From Acidimicrobiia bacterium (GTDB taxonomy: Bacteria > Actinomycetota > Acidimicrobiia > Acidimicrobiales > Bin134): DNA of 64,000 bases. Below the pieces are notes generated by a model, which worked only from the letters and a program-made list of their open reading frames with translations, did not search any database and was not told where the DNA came from. Both the position numbers and the translations under genes were made by a program. Every line of letters starts with the position of its first letter. Within the stretch, counting starts at the first letter, position 1. Where the stretch lies: positions 1-64,000 of the forward strand of contig JAJDYU010000044.1 in the NCBI GenBank assembly GCA_022825005.1, read 5' to 3'. Of the stretch, positions 17,029-25,166 are shown piece after piece.

Positions 17029-17895
17029 ATGGCTGACACAACCCATCCTCAAGACTTGCCGCCCCGGATACGCAGCCTGCTGTTTGCCCCGGCCAGCCGC
17101 CCCGACATGTGCGCCAAGCTGCCCCGCAGCGGCCCCGACGGCGTGGTGCTCGACCTGGAGGACGCGGTGGCGCCCTCAGCCAAGGCCGAGGCCCGGGGCC
17201 AGGCGCGGGTTGCGGCTGTGGAGCTGCGCCGTCTGCATCCCGAGCTGGCCATCTTCGCCAGGGTCAACCCGCTGGGCACCGAATGGTTCGCCGATGACGT
17301 GGCCGAGGGGCTGGCCGCGGAGCTGACCGGGGTGGTGGTGCCCAAGCTGGAGAGCACCGTTGGGGTAGAGCGGGCACTAGAGGCGTTGGCCCAGGCCGGC
17401 CGGGATCACCTTCGGCTGCTGGCCGGGATCGAGACCGCCGCCGGAGTGGCCCAGGTGGGCGATGTGCTGGAGCATCCCGCTGTCGACATTGCCTATTTCG
17501 GGGCCGAGGACTACATCACCGACATGGGCGGTGTGCGCACCGACGACGGCCTCGAGGTGCTGTACGCCCGCTCCCAGGTGGCGCTGGCCGCCCGCCTGGC
17601 CGGAGTGCCGGTGCTCGACCAGGTGGTGACCGCGTTCGGCGACGACAAGCGCTTCTTGGCCGACGCGGCAGTGGGAAGCTCAATCGGCTACAGCGGAAAG
17701 CTCTGCATTCACCCCTCCCAAGTGCCTCTGGCCAACCAGTGCTTCTCCCCATCACCCGAAGAGCGGGACAGGGCCCGGGCGCTGTTGGCGGTGTGGGACG
17801 AGGCCTTGGCCCGGGGCGAGGCGTCGGTGGCCTTTGAGGGCCAGATGATCGACGAACCGCTTGCCCGACGGGCCCGAGCGCTGCTCGACGAATGA
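17029..17895 (+). CDS. HpcH/HpaI aldolase/citrate lyase family (CitE-like CoA-ester lyase)
   Basis: TIM-barrel lyase of 288 residues. RSLLFAPASRPDMCAKLP is the N-terminal CitE signature, LDLEDAVAPSAKAEAR carries the acidic residues, and FARVNPLGTEWFADD has the substrate-binding Arg. VVVPKLES, LLAGIETAAGVAQV (metal Glu) and YFGAEDYITDMGG (metal Asp) complete the Mg site. GYSGKLCIHPSQV is the classic C-terminal motif. Stand-alone members cleave malyl-, citramalyl- or hydroxyacyl-CoA. The last residues RRARALLDE and the stop are repeated just downstream (see the repeat entry). No CitD/CitF partner is present, so citrate lyase itself is unlikely. Confidence 0.92.
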   Translation: MADTTHPQDLPPRIRSLLFAPASRPDMCAKLPRSGPDGVVLDLEDAVAPSAKAEARGQARVAAVELRRLHPELAIFARVNPLGTEWFADDVAEGLAAELTGVVVPKLESTVGVERALEALAQAGRDHLRLLAGIETAAGVAQVGDVLEHPAVDIAYFGAEDYITDMGGVRTDDGLEVLYARSQVALAARLAGVPVLDQVVTAFGDDKRFLADAAVGSSIGYSGKLCIHPSQVPLANQCFSPSPEERDRARALLAVWDEALARGEASVAFEGQMIDEPLARRARALLDE

Positions 17896-17933
17896 ACCCG
17901 GCCCGAAGGGCCCGAGCGCTGCTGGACGAGTGA
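17851..17933 (+). repeat. Tail echo: duplicated 3' end of the CitE-like gene
   Basis: Two adjacent units beginning GACGAA, 17851-17886 and 17887-17924, with a third partial GACGAGTGA at 17925-17933. The best-matching part is 17864-17895 against 17902-17933: 29 of 32 bases agree. Both encode ARRARALLDE plus TGA. All three differences (CGG/AGG, CTC/CTG, GAA/GAG) are synonymous in the gene's frame, although the two copies are 38 nt apart and so out of frame with each other. Confidence 0.9.
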
Positions 17934-17966
17934 CCGCCGTTCCAAGCGGTGTGGGAAGCTGAGTGC

Positions 17967-18431
17967 ATGGCTAATCGACGCGACAAGATCCGTTTGACCC
18001 CCGAAGAGCTTGAGGTGTTCATCGAGGAGCAGAAGAGCCTCCAGGTGGCCACCATCAACCAGGATGGGACACCCCATCTGAGCACGCTGTGGTTCGCGGT
18101 GGTGGACGGCGACATCGTGTTCGAGACCTACACCAAGTCGCAGAAGATCAAGAACCTGGAGCGGGACAGCCGCATAGCCCTGCTGCTGGAGGACGGCCTT
18201 GAGTACGACAAGCTCCGGGGAGTGGCCATCAACGGGCACGCCGAGCTGCACACCGACCCCGAGGTGGTCCACCGCTACGCCCTGGAGGTGATGGTCCGCA
18301 ACAACCCCGGCGTCGATCGGGAGATGCTGTCCCAAGCGGCCGAGCACATGGCCCTCAAGCGCACCGCAGTGGTGATCAAGGCCGAAAAGACCATCAGCTG
18401 GGACCACACCAAGCTGAGCGGCAGCTACTGA
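17967..18431 (+). CDS. PPOX-class F420/FMN-dependent oxidoreductase
   Basis: Split-barrel flavin-binding protein of 154 residues. LQVATINQDGTPHLSTLWFAV and YTKSQKIKNLERDSRIALLLEDG are the conserved core of the pyridoxamine-phosphate-oxidase-like, probably F420-dependent, actinobacterial group, followed by GVAINGHAELHTDPE. ATG at 17967 is chosen because homologous sequence begins with basic MANRRDKIRLTPEE; the frame is open slightly upstream. It lies 34 nt after the echoed tail of the CitE-like gene. Substrate unknown; relatives reduce enones or act on small deazaflavin-reducible molecules. Confidence 0.85.
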   Translation: MANRRDKIRLTPEELEVFIEEQKSLQVATINQDGTPHLSTLWFAVVDGDIVFETYTKSQKIKNLERDSRIALLLEDGLEYDKLRGVAINGHAELHTDPEVVHRYALEVMVRNNPGVDREMLSQAAEHMALKRTAVVIKAEKTISWDHTKLSGSY

Positions 18432-18508
18432 GGGCCCATCTGCTCTGATTGCCGAGCCCATAGTGCGCGCCCACTGTCGACTTCCGGGCCGATAGCGTTG
18501 GGACTCTG

Positions 18509-20857
18509 GTGAAGGACTTGCTGAGGTGGCTGTCCCACCTGTTCCGCCTGGCCGTGCTCATGCCCATGCTGGCATTGGCCTTGGCTGCCACCTTGTTCGT
18601 GGTCTGGCCCCCGACTACCGACGTGCTGCAATCGTGGGAGTCCACCCCAGTCGAGGTGAACCTGACTGAGGACGTGAGCCTCGACGAGCTGGCCATCCGG
18701 TCGTACGTCTACGACTCCAACCGCCGGATCATCGACGTGTTCAGCTATGTGGAGAATCGGGTGCTGGTCGGCCTTGACGACATATCCGAGGAGGTGAAGC
18801 ACTCGGTGATCGCCATCGAGGACGAGAACTTCTACCTGCACACCGGCGTCGACCTCAGCGCGGTGTTCCGGGCCGGGCTCGAGAACGTGGGGGCCGGGGG
18901 AATAACCCAGGGCGGCTCCACCATCACCCAGCAGCTGATCAAGAACCTGGTGGTGGGCAACAAGGTGGAGGCCGAGCGAAAGCTCCAGGAGATGGCCATG
19001 GCCAAGCGCCTGGAGAGGGAGATGGACAAGGACGACATCCTCAACCTGTATCTGAACACGGTGTACTTCGGTCAGGGCGCCTACGGGGTGCAAGCCGCTG
19101 CCGAGGTGTACTGGGGGCTCGACGCCGCCGACCTGGGATGGGGGGAGGCGGCGCTGTTGGCCGCGATGATCAGCAATCCCAGCAGCAACGACCCCATAAA
19201 CAACCCGGTGCGAGCACTGCGCCAGCGGCGCATCGTGTTGAACCGCCTGGCCGAGTTGGGCTACATCACCGAGGAGCAGGCCGACGCCTACCACCTCCAG
19301 CCGCTCCCCAAAGAGGTCAACGAGATCGAGCTTCCCCCCAAGAGCTACTTCGTGGAAGAGGTCAAGCAGCAGCTTTTGGACGATCCCCGGTACCTGGGGG
19401 GGAGCGCCGAGGATCGCTTCAACCTGGTGTTCAATGGCGGCCTCAGCATCTACACCACCTTCGACCCCGTGGCGCAGCAACAAGCTGAGGCCGCGGTGGC
19501 CGCCACGTTGGCGGAGTACAACCAGGGCGATCATGGCGGGGTTGAGGCCACCATGGCCCTGGCCGCGCTCGAGCCCGACACCGGCGCGGTTCGAGCGGTG
19601 GTGGGCGGACCGGGGTTCGCCCAGGATGAAGAGGAGTTCAACCTGGCCACCCAGGGATCCCGCCAGCCGGGATCGGCGTTCAAGACCTTCGTCATGATGG
19701 CCCTGTTCGAGCAGGGGTACCAGCCCAACGACCGGATCAGCGGCCGTGGCCCCTGCCAGATCCCCAACCCCGGCGGCGTTCCCGATCCCTATGTGGCCAA
19801 CAACTTCGCCAGCTCGCCCGGCCAGGTGGACACCATCACCAACCAGATCCGGGTGTCCTCCAACTGCGCGTTCTTGCGGTTGGGCCGGGTGGCGGGGATT
19901 CAGCCGGTAGTCGACACCGCAGCCAAGATGGGCATCACCACCGAGTTGGAACCTGTGGCGTCGCTGCCGCTGGGTTCCGAGGAGGTCCACCCCATCGACA
20001 TGGCGTCGGCCTATGGCGTGATCGGCACGGGAGGCATCCGCTACGAGCCGTACTTCATCGAGCGGATTGTCGACCGCGAGGGCAACGTTCTCTATAGCCA
20101 CGAGCTGTCGGGCCAGCGAGTGGTGTCGGAGCGCTCGGCGTGCTGGGCCACCGACGTGCTGGAGAACAACATGGTCAACGGCACCGGGCGCCGGGCCCAG
20201 CTGCCCCAGCAGACCGCGGCGGGCAAGACCGGCACCACCGAGGAGTCGGCCGATGCCTGGTTCGTGGGGTTCACCCCCCACCTGGCCACTGCGGTGTGGC
20301 TGGGGAACCCCAACGAGCGCATTCCCATGCGCAAGGTCACCGGCAGCTCCTATCCGGCGGTGGCCTGGGGCCGGTTCATGACCAGCTACCACGAGGGGCT
20401 CGAGGTGGCGGACTTCCCGAATTGTCCCCGAGAGCCCCGGGTCAGCGACCTGATCGAACTCGAAGATGTGTTCACCGTGGGCGTCCCGTGCGCTACGCCG
20501 CCGGCGCCCGAGGACCCGGAGGCGATCGTGCCCATCATCGTGCCGGTGGACACCGACGGCGACGGCACCCACGACGTGTGCGTGGACTTGCTGGTGACTG
20601 AGGGGCTAGAGCCCTGCGGTTTCAGCGAGTTCGCGGTGGAGGGCGGAGAGCCCATCCCGCTGTTCTGCGGGACTCCCTCACCCATCGTCGTGGAGTGCCT
20701 CGATGGCCAGTTCCCCTTGGACTCAAACGACGACGGCGTCGCCGACACCTGCGTGGGACCGGGTTCCGCCTCGGATTTTCCGCCCGACGACGAATTGAAC
20801 CCTGACACTGGCGTCGACAGAGCTGATCCGGGCACGGTGTCTGATCCCGAAGCCTGA
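18509..20857 (+). CDS. Class A penicillin-binding protein with Ca-binding-like C-terminal repeats
   Basis: Bifunctional peptidoglycan synthase of 782 residues. A membrane anchor covers residues 12-32. The GT51 glycosyltransferase domain has IEDENFYLHTGVD (catalytic Glu104), GGSTITQQLIKN and LNTVYFGQGAYGVQAAA. The transpeptidase domain has SxxK at Ser389-Lys392 (PGSAFKTF), SSN at 450-452 and KTG at 573-575. After residue 640 comes an extension with two thrombospondin-type-3/EF-hand-like motifs, DTDGDGTHDVC (681-691) and DSNDDGVADTC (738-748), plus further Cys residues. That is outside the normal class A PBP architecture and lies on the extracytoplasmic side, where calcium is available. Start is GTG at 18509. 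The gene is followed 16 nt later by the zinc-ribbon protein. Confidence 0.93.
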   Translation: MKDLLRWLSHLFRLAVLMPMLALALAATLFVVWPPTTDVLQSWESTPVEVNLTEDVSLDELAIRSYVYDSNRRIIDVFSYVENRVLVGLDDISEEVKHSVIAIEDENFYLHTGVDLSAVFRAGLENVGAGGITQGGSTITQQLIKNLVVGNKVEAERKLQEMAMAKRLEREMDKDDILNLYLNTVYFGQGAYGVQAAAEVYWGLDAADLGWGEAALLAAMISNPSSNDPINNPVRALRQRRIVLNRLAELGYITEEQADAYHLQPLPKEVNEIELPPKSYFVEEVKQQLLDDPRYLGGSAEDRFNLVFNGGLSIYTTFDPVAQQQAEAAVAATLAEYNQGDHGGVEATMALAALEPDTGAVRAVVGGPGFAQDEEEFNLATQGSRQPGSAFKTFVMMALFEQGYQPNDRISGRGPCQIPNPGGVPDPYVANNFASSPGQVDTITNQIRVSSNCAFLRLGRVAGIQPVVDTAAKMGITTELEPVASLPLGSEEVHPIDMASAYGVIGTGGIRYEPYFIERIVDREGNVLYSHELSGQRVVSERSACWATDVLENNMVNGTGRRAQLPQQTAAGKTGTTEESADAWFVGFTPHLATAVWLGNPNERIPMRKVTGSSYPAVAWGRFMTSYHEGLEVADFPNCPREPRVSDLIELEDVFTVGVPCATPPAPEDPEAIVPIIVPVDTDGDGTHDVCVDLLVTEGLEPCGFSEFAVEGGEPIPLFCGTPSPIVVECLDGQFPLDSNDDGVADTCVGPGSASDFPPDDELNPDTGVDRADPGTVSDPEA

Positions 20858-20873
20858 TTACTAGGATCGCATT

Positions 20874-21596
20874 GTGAGCGACGATCACTACCAGCGCCTT
20901 TTGGCCGTACAAGACCACGACTCGCGGATCGACCAGTTCCGCCATCGCCTCGACACCCTGCCTGAGAAGGCCGCGCTGGCCGTCCGACAGGTGGACAGCA
21001 AGAGGCTCGTCGACCAACGGGAGGCCGTGCAGATGAGGCGGCTGGAGCTTCAGCGCAATCTCAAGCGGAACGAGGACGAGCTGGCTGCTCTGGAAGACCG
21101 GGCCAAGCGGGAGCACAACCGGCTGTATTCCGGAGAGGTCACCGGCACCCGGGAGCTGTTGACGCTTCAAGAGGAAGTAGACGGACTGCGGTCGCGCTGC
21201 TCGGCCATGGAAAGCGATGCATTGGAATTGATGGTGGCGATTGAGGGAATCGAGACTGACGTTGCGGCTCTGGACACCAGCCTCGAGGCCGCCGATGCCG
21301 AGGTGGTGTCAGCCCAACAGCTTCTGGCCGAGGCCGAAGCCGCTGTGCAGGCCGAGATCGACCAGGAGACCGCGGCCCGATCAGCCGAGGCCGCCGATGT
21401 CCCCGAGGCCGCCCTGGCCAGCTACGAGGCCCTGCGTGCTCGTATGGGAGGAGTGGCGGTGGCCCGGCTCCGCAACGGCACCTGCGAGGGCTGCCATCTG
21501 GCGCTGTCGGCAATGGAACTAGACCGCATCCTCCACGCGCCCGCCGACGAGCTGTGCCACTGCGAGGAGTGCGGTCGGATCCTGGTGCGGACCTGA
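20874..21596 (+). CDS. C4-type zinc-ribbon coiled-coil protein (CT398-like)
   Basis: Protein of 240 residues with a long coiled coil from about residue 5 to 160 (many Glu, Arg, Leu and Ala heptads, such as RRLELQRNLKRNEDELAALEDR) and a C-terminal zinc ribbon formed by CEGC and CEEC (NGTCEGCHLALS, ELCHCEECGRI). The RLYSGEVTGTRELLTLQEEVD segment is the family signature. Members of this group (Pfam zf-RING_7) are widespread in actinobacteria and are thought to act as scaffolds; biochemical function is not established. GTG at 20874 follows the PBP by 16 nt, so cotranscription is likely. The next gene, a membrane protein, follows after 15 nt. Confidence 0.88.
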   Translation: MSDDHYQRLLAVQDHDSRIDQFRHRLDTLPEKAALAVRQVDSKRLVDQREAVQMRRLELQRNLKRNEDELAALEDRAKREHNRLYSGEVTGTRELLTLQEEVDGLRSRCSAMESDALELMVAIEGIETDVAALDTSLEAADAEVVSAQQLLAEAEAAVQAEIDQETAARSAEAADVPEAALASYEALRARMGGVAVARLRNGTCEGCHLALSAMELDRILHAPADELCHCEECGRILVRT

Positions 21597-21611
21597 ACAG
21601 ACGGTAAACCG

Positions 21612-22124
21612 GTGTTCATCTGGTACTTGGCCCTCAGCTTTGTGCTGGTGGCCTTGGTGTTCGACAGCCCGGCGCTGGACTACCGAATGGTGATGCTCGG
21701 CTCTGTGCTTCCCATAGTCGAACTTCTGGCCGATGGCCCCTGGGCGCTGCACACTCTGCTCGCGCCGTTGGCCGTGCTGGTGGTGGTCATGCTGGCCACC
21801 CGGGGCCGACGCCTGGCCCGAAGGCGCTGGCTGGGGCTGCCCATCGGTCTTTTCCTGTACTTGGTGCTAGACGGAGCGTGGCTGCGCACCGACCTGTTCT
21901 GGTGGCCGGTGTTCGGGGCGAGCGTGGATAGCGCCGAACTGCCCGAATTCAAGCCCATCGCCGCCCTGATCGTCCTTGAGCTGATCGGACTGGCCGTCGC
22001 AGCATGGGCGGTCCGCCGCTACGGCCTGGCCGATCGGGAGCGCCTGCGCCTGTTTTGCACCCAAGGTCGATTGGACCGAGCTCAGATGGGCGCCGCCCGC
22101 CCGCGGCGGCGTCGGCGGCCTTGA
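21612..22124 (+). CDS. Multi-pass membrane protein, unknown function
   Basis: Protein of 170 residues with about five hydrophobic segments: WYLALSFVLVALVF, MVMLGSVLPIVELLA, LLAPLAVLVVVMLA, GLPIGLFLYLVLDGAW and LIVLELIGLAVAAWAV. The C-terminus is strongly basic (ARPRRRRRP). The VLPIVELL and LDGAWLRTDLFWWP pieces recall integral membrane metal-dependent-hydrolase-like proteins (DUF457/YdjM type), but the resemblance is weak and I assign no function. Start GTG at 21612, 15 nt after the zinc-ribbon gene. It ends convergently with rnpB, separated by a 15-nt triple repeat. Confidence 0.78.
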   Translation: MFIWYLALSFVLVALVFDSPALDYRMVMLGSVLPIVELLADGPWALHTLLAPLAVLVVVMLATRGRRLARRRWLGLPIGLFLYLVLDGAWLRTDLFWWPVFGASVDSAELPEFKPIAALIVLELIGLAVAAWAVRRYGLADRERLRLFCTQGRLDRAQMGAARPRRRRRP

Positions 22125-22132
22125 GCACGCCA

Positions 22133-22177
22133 GGCTTCCAAGAATCTGGCTTTCAAGAATCTGGCCTCCAAGGATCA
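22133..22177 (+). repeat. Three tandem 15-nt units beside rnpB
   Basis: Units GGCTTCCAAGAATCT (22133-22147), GGCTTTCAAGAATCT (22148-22162) and GGCCTCCAAGGATCA (22163-22177). They fill the space between the membrane protein stop and the 3' end of rnpB. Read as codons they would give GFQES, GFQES, GLQGS. Unit 1 to 2 differs by one synonymous change. Confidence 0.9.
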
Positions 22178-22180
22178 AGA

Positions 22181-22551
<371 letters not shown>

Positions 22552-22567
22552 CGTCCAGTTTGCCAGC

Positions 22568-22586
22568 CTCGCCATGTTGAGGCGAG
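22568..22586 (-). terminator. Weak hairpin after the FGGY kinase stop
   Basis: CTCGCC (22568-22573) pairs with GGCGAG (22581-22586) across a seven-base loop. It lies between the kinase stop (22592) and the rnpB 5' end on the same strand. There is no clear T tract, so it could be a weak terminator or part of the rnpB promoter region. Confidence 0.35.
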
Positions 22587-22591
22587 AGGGT

Positions 22592-24031
22592 TTACAAGCC
22601 GATATCGGAGAGCTCCGGGTACCAACGGGCGGCTCGCTGCACCGCGTCGTGCCAGCGGTCGCGGTCGACAGCGGTCTGGGGCTCCACCACCGCCCTCGGC
22701 GACCACGAATCGGCCACCTCCTGCCAGCTCGACCACTGGCCCAGCGCTCGTCCGGCCAGTACTGCCGCGCCCAGCGCTGTCCCCTCCGGCACCGGGCACA
22801 ACTCCACAGTCCGGCCCAGGGTGTCGGCGAGAATCTGGTTGAACACCGGATTCTGGGACATCCCGCCATCCACACGGATCCGCTCGATCGGAAAGCCGCT
22901 GTCGGCCTCAGCCGCTTCCAACAGATCAGCAGCCCGGTGGGCCACACCCTCGAACACCGCTCGCACGATGTGGGCCGCGGTGGTGCCCCCGGTGATGCCG
23001 AACAGTGCGGCCCGGGCGCCAAAGTCCCAGTGGGGGGTGCCCAGGCCGTACAGGGCGGGCACGTACACCACGCCCCCAGTATCGGCCACGCTGGCGGCCA
23101 GTTCGGTCGACTCGGCCGCATCGCCCAACAGCCCCACGTCATCGATCAGCCAGCTCAGGTTAGATCCGGCGGCGATCATCATCGCCTCCACGCCCCACAC
23201 GATGGCCCCGTCCTCTTGCCAGGCCACGATGGGAAACGTGCCCCGATCGCTTCGCTTGTCGGCTATCGGCCGGTCGGGGCCGGTGCACACGTCCAAGAAG
23301 GCACCGGTGCCGAATGTGAGCTTGGCCAGACCCTCGAGCACACAGCGCTGCCCTATCAGCGATGACTGCTGATCGCCGATGATCCCGGCAATGGGAGGTG
23401 ACCCCCGAAGGGCGCTGGCCTCGCCTACCACCCCGGTGGAGTCCACGATCTTCGGCAGGCAGCCGGAGGGAACGCCGATCCGCTCGGTTATCTCGTCCGA
23501 CCAACAACTTCCGTCGTCGCTCAGCATCCCGCTCATGGCCGCATTTGACGGATCCACTACGTGGCTGGCGCCCTGCGAAAGGCACCACACTGCCCAAGTG
23601 TCCACGGTGCCGAAGCACAGTTCCCGCGTTCGGTCGGGATCGTGCTGGTCGAGCAGCCAGACCAGCTTGGTGGCCGACTCGTTGGGCACCAGTCGAAGCC
23701 CTTCGGCCTGCCAGGCCAGGCATTCACCCACGGTGCGCAGGTCTTGCCAGCCCAGAGCCGGGCCTACCGGCTCGCCGGTCTTGCGATCCCACACCACCGC
23801 CGATCCCCGCTGGTTGGTTACGGCCACAGCGTCGGCGCCGCCGACCTCGTCGATTACCTCGGTGGCGGTCTGGAGAATCACCGATGCCATCTCATTGGCG
23901 TCGAATTCCACCAGTCCCGGCTCGGGCATGTCGGGCGGCGTGCGCTGCTGGCGAAAACAGATCACCCGGTGCCCGTCTGTCACCGCCGAGCGGATGCTGC
24001 TGGTGCCCACGTCGATGACGCAGATGTTCAT
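22592..24031 (-). CDS. FGGY-family carbohydrate kinase (glycerol kinase-like)
   Basis: Sugar or polyol kinase of 479 residues with two actin-like ATPase domains. The N-terminal phosphate loop is CVIDVGTSSIRSAV; QNPGLVEFDA-like PEPGLVEFDANEM, AVTNQRGSAVVWDRKTGEP and GWQDLRT are glycerol-kinase-like. The second domain has IAGIIGDQQSSLIGQ, KLTFGTGAFLDV, GLGTPHWDFGARAALFG and a FEGVAHRAADLLEA segment, then RVDGGMSQNPVFNQILAD. These match GlpK more than XylB. The ATG at 24029-24031 faces the trpD start with only 18 nt between, so the two promoters must overlap coding sequence. No glycerol facilitator or GlpD is adjacent, so the substrate is uncertain. Confidence 0.85.
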   Translation of the reverse strand: MNICVIDVGTSSIRSAVTDGHRVICFRQQRTPPDMPEPGLVEFDANEMASVILQTATEVIDEVGGADAVAVTNQRGSAVVWDRKTGEPVGPALGWQDLRTVGECLAWQAEGLRLVPNESATKLVWLLDQHDPDRTRELCFGTVDTWAVWCLSQGASHVVDPSNAAMSGMLSDDGSCWSDEITERIGVPSGCLPKIVDSTGVVGEASALRGSPPIAGIIGDQQSSLIGQRCVLEGLAKLTFGTGAFLDVCTGPDRPIADKRSDRGTFPIVAWQEDGAIVWGVEAMMIAAGSNLSWLIDDVGLLGDAAESTELAASVADTGGVVYVPALYGLGTPHWDFGARAALFGITGGTTAAHIVRAVFEGVAHRAADLLEAAEADSGFPIERIRVDGGMSQNPVFNQILADTLGRTVELCPVPEGTALGAAVLAGRALGQWSSWQEVADSWSPRAVVEPQTAVDRDRWHDAVQRAARWYPELSDIGL

Positions 24032-24049
24032 AAAGGAGATTGTGGCAGG

Positions 24050-25138
24050 GTGACGGCGATGGTCCACACTATGACGATGGGCCTGGGCCAACACGGGGGA
24101 TGGGCTGGGATATTCCGGCAGCTGACCGGGGGCGGCAGCCTGACGGCCGACGCCGCCAACGACGCGATGACCGAGATCTTGAATGGCGAGGCAACCCCGG
24201 CCCAGATCGCCGGGTTCGTCATTGCCCTGCGGACCAAGGGAGAGACCGCAGAGGAGCTGGTAGGGCTCCTGTCGGCCATGCGGACGGCTGGGGAGATGGT
24301 CCCGCTGGATGCCGCCGGCCTCGGACTCATCGACACTTGCGGCACCGGCGGCGACAACAGCGGCAGCATCAACGTGTCCACCGCGGCTGCGCTGGTGGCT
24401 GTTGGGGCTGGCGCCAGGGTCTGCAAGCACGGCAACCGATCGGCCTCATCCCAATGCGGCTCGGCCGACGTGTTGGAGGCTCTGGGCGCGGCAATCGACC
24501 TCGGCCCTGAGGGAGTGGCCCGGTGTGTGCTTGAAGCCGGATTCGGATTCTGCCTGGCACCCCGCTTCCATCCGGCTATGCGCCACGCAGGACCGGCTCG
24601 CCGAGAGCTGGCCGTGGCCACGGTGTTCAACTTCCTCGGCCCCCTGGCCAACCCGGCCGGGGTCAAGCGGCAGCTGGTGGGGGTCAGCGACCGGGCGATG
24701 GCCGAGATCATGCTGGAGGTGCTGGCCGCCACCGGGTCGGAGCGGGCCATGATCGTTCACGGCCACGACGGGCTGGACGAGCTGTCTACCACGGGGCCGA
24801 CCGAGGTGTGGGAGCTGCGAGGCGGACACACCCGTCACCACACGGTGGATCCCACTGAGCTCGCCTTGGCCCCGGCTGCGGTTGAAGATCTGGTGGGCGG
24901 CGATGCCGCCGTCAACGCCGACTGCCTGCGGCGAGTGCTCGACGGCCAGCCGGGTGCGCACCGAGACATCGTGGTTCTCAACGCCGCCGCCGCGTTGGTG
25001 GTTGCCGAAGTGTCCGACTCGCTGGAAGACGGACTGGAGGCAGCCGTCGCGTCCATCGACAGCGGCCGGGCCGGCGAAGCGCTGGACGCGTTTGTCGCCG
25101 CCTCGAACCAAGCCCGCTCTGATGAGGAGGGGGAATGA
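24050..25138 (+). CDS. trpD: Anthranilate phosphoribosyltransferase
   Basis: Transfers the phosphoribosyl group of PRPP to anthranilate in tryptophan synthesis. Motifs in order: GFVIALRTKGETAEEL, DTCGTGGDNSGSINVSTA (PRPP loop), KHGNRSASSQCGSADVLEALG, FLAPRFHPAMRH-like LAPRFHPAMRHAGPARRELA, FNFLGPLANPAG and VHGHDGLDELS. Length 362 is normal. The Shine-Dalgarno AAAGGAG (24032-24038) supports GTG at 24050 (11-nt spacing) over ATG at 24059, 24071 or 24077. It is the only trp gene in the window. queG starts 28 nt downstream, followed by a mannosyltransferase and two more genes, forming a probable five-gene transcript. Confidence 0.95.
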   Translation: MTAMVHTMTMGLGQHGGWAGIFRQLTGGGSLTADAANDAMTEILNGEATPAQIAGFVIALRTKGETAEELVGLLSAMRTAGEMVPLDAAGLGLIDTCGTGGDNSGSINVSTAAALVAVGAGARVCKHGNRSASSQCGSADVLEALGAAIDLGPEGVARCVLEAGFGFCLAPRFHPAMRHAGPARRELAVATVFNFLGPLANPAGVKRQLVGVSDRAMAEIMLEVLAATGSERAMIVHGHDGLDELSTTGPTEVWELRGGHTRHHTVDPTELALAPAAVEDLVGGDAAVNADCLRRVLDGQPGAHRDIVVLNAAAALVVAEVSDSLEDGLEAAVASIDSGRAGEALDAFVAASNQARSDEEGE

Positions 25139-25166
25139 AACCGGCCACAGTCGATTTCTCGAACCG

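Noticed and set aside
18425-20572. A 715-residue open frame antisense to the penicillin-binding protein
   Set aside because: Low-complexity His/Gly/Val composition and no domain; the opposing frame has intact GT51 and transpeptidase motifs.
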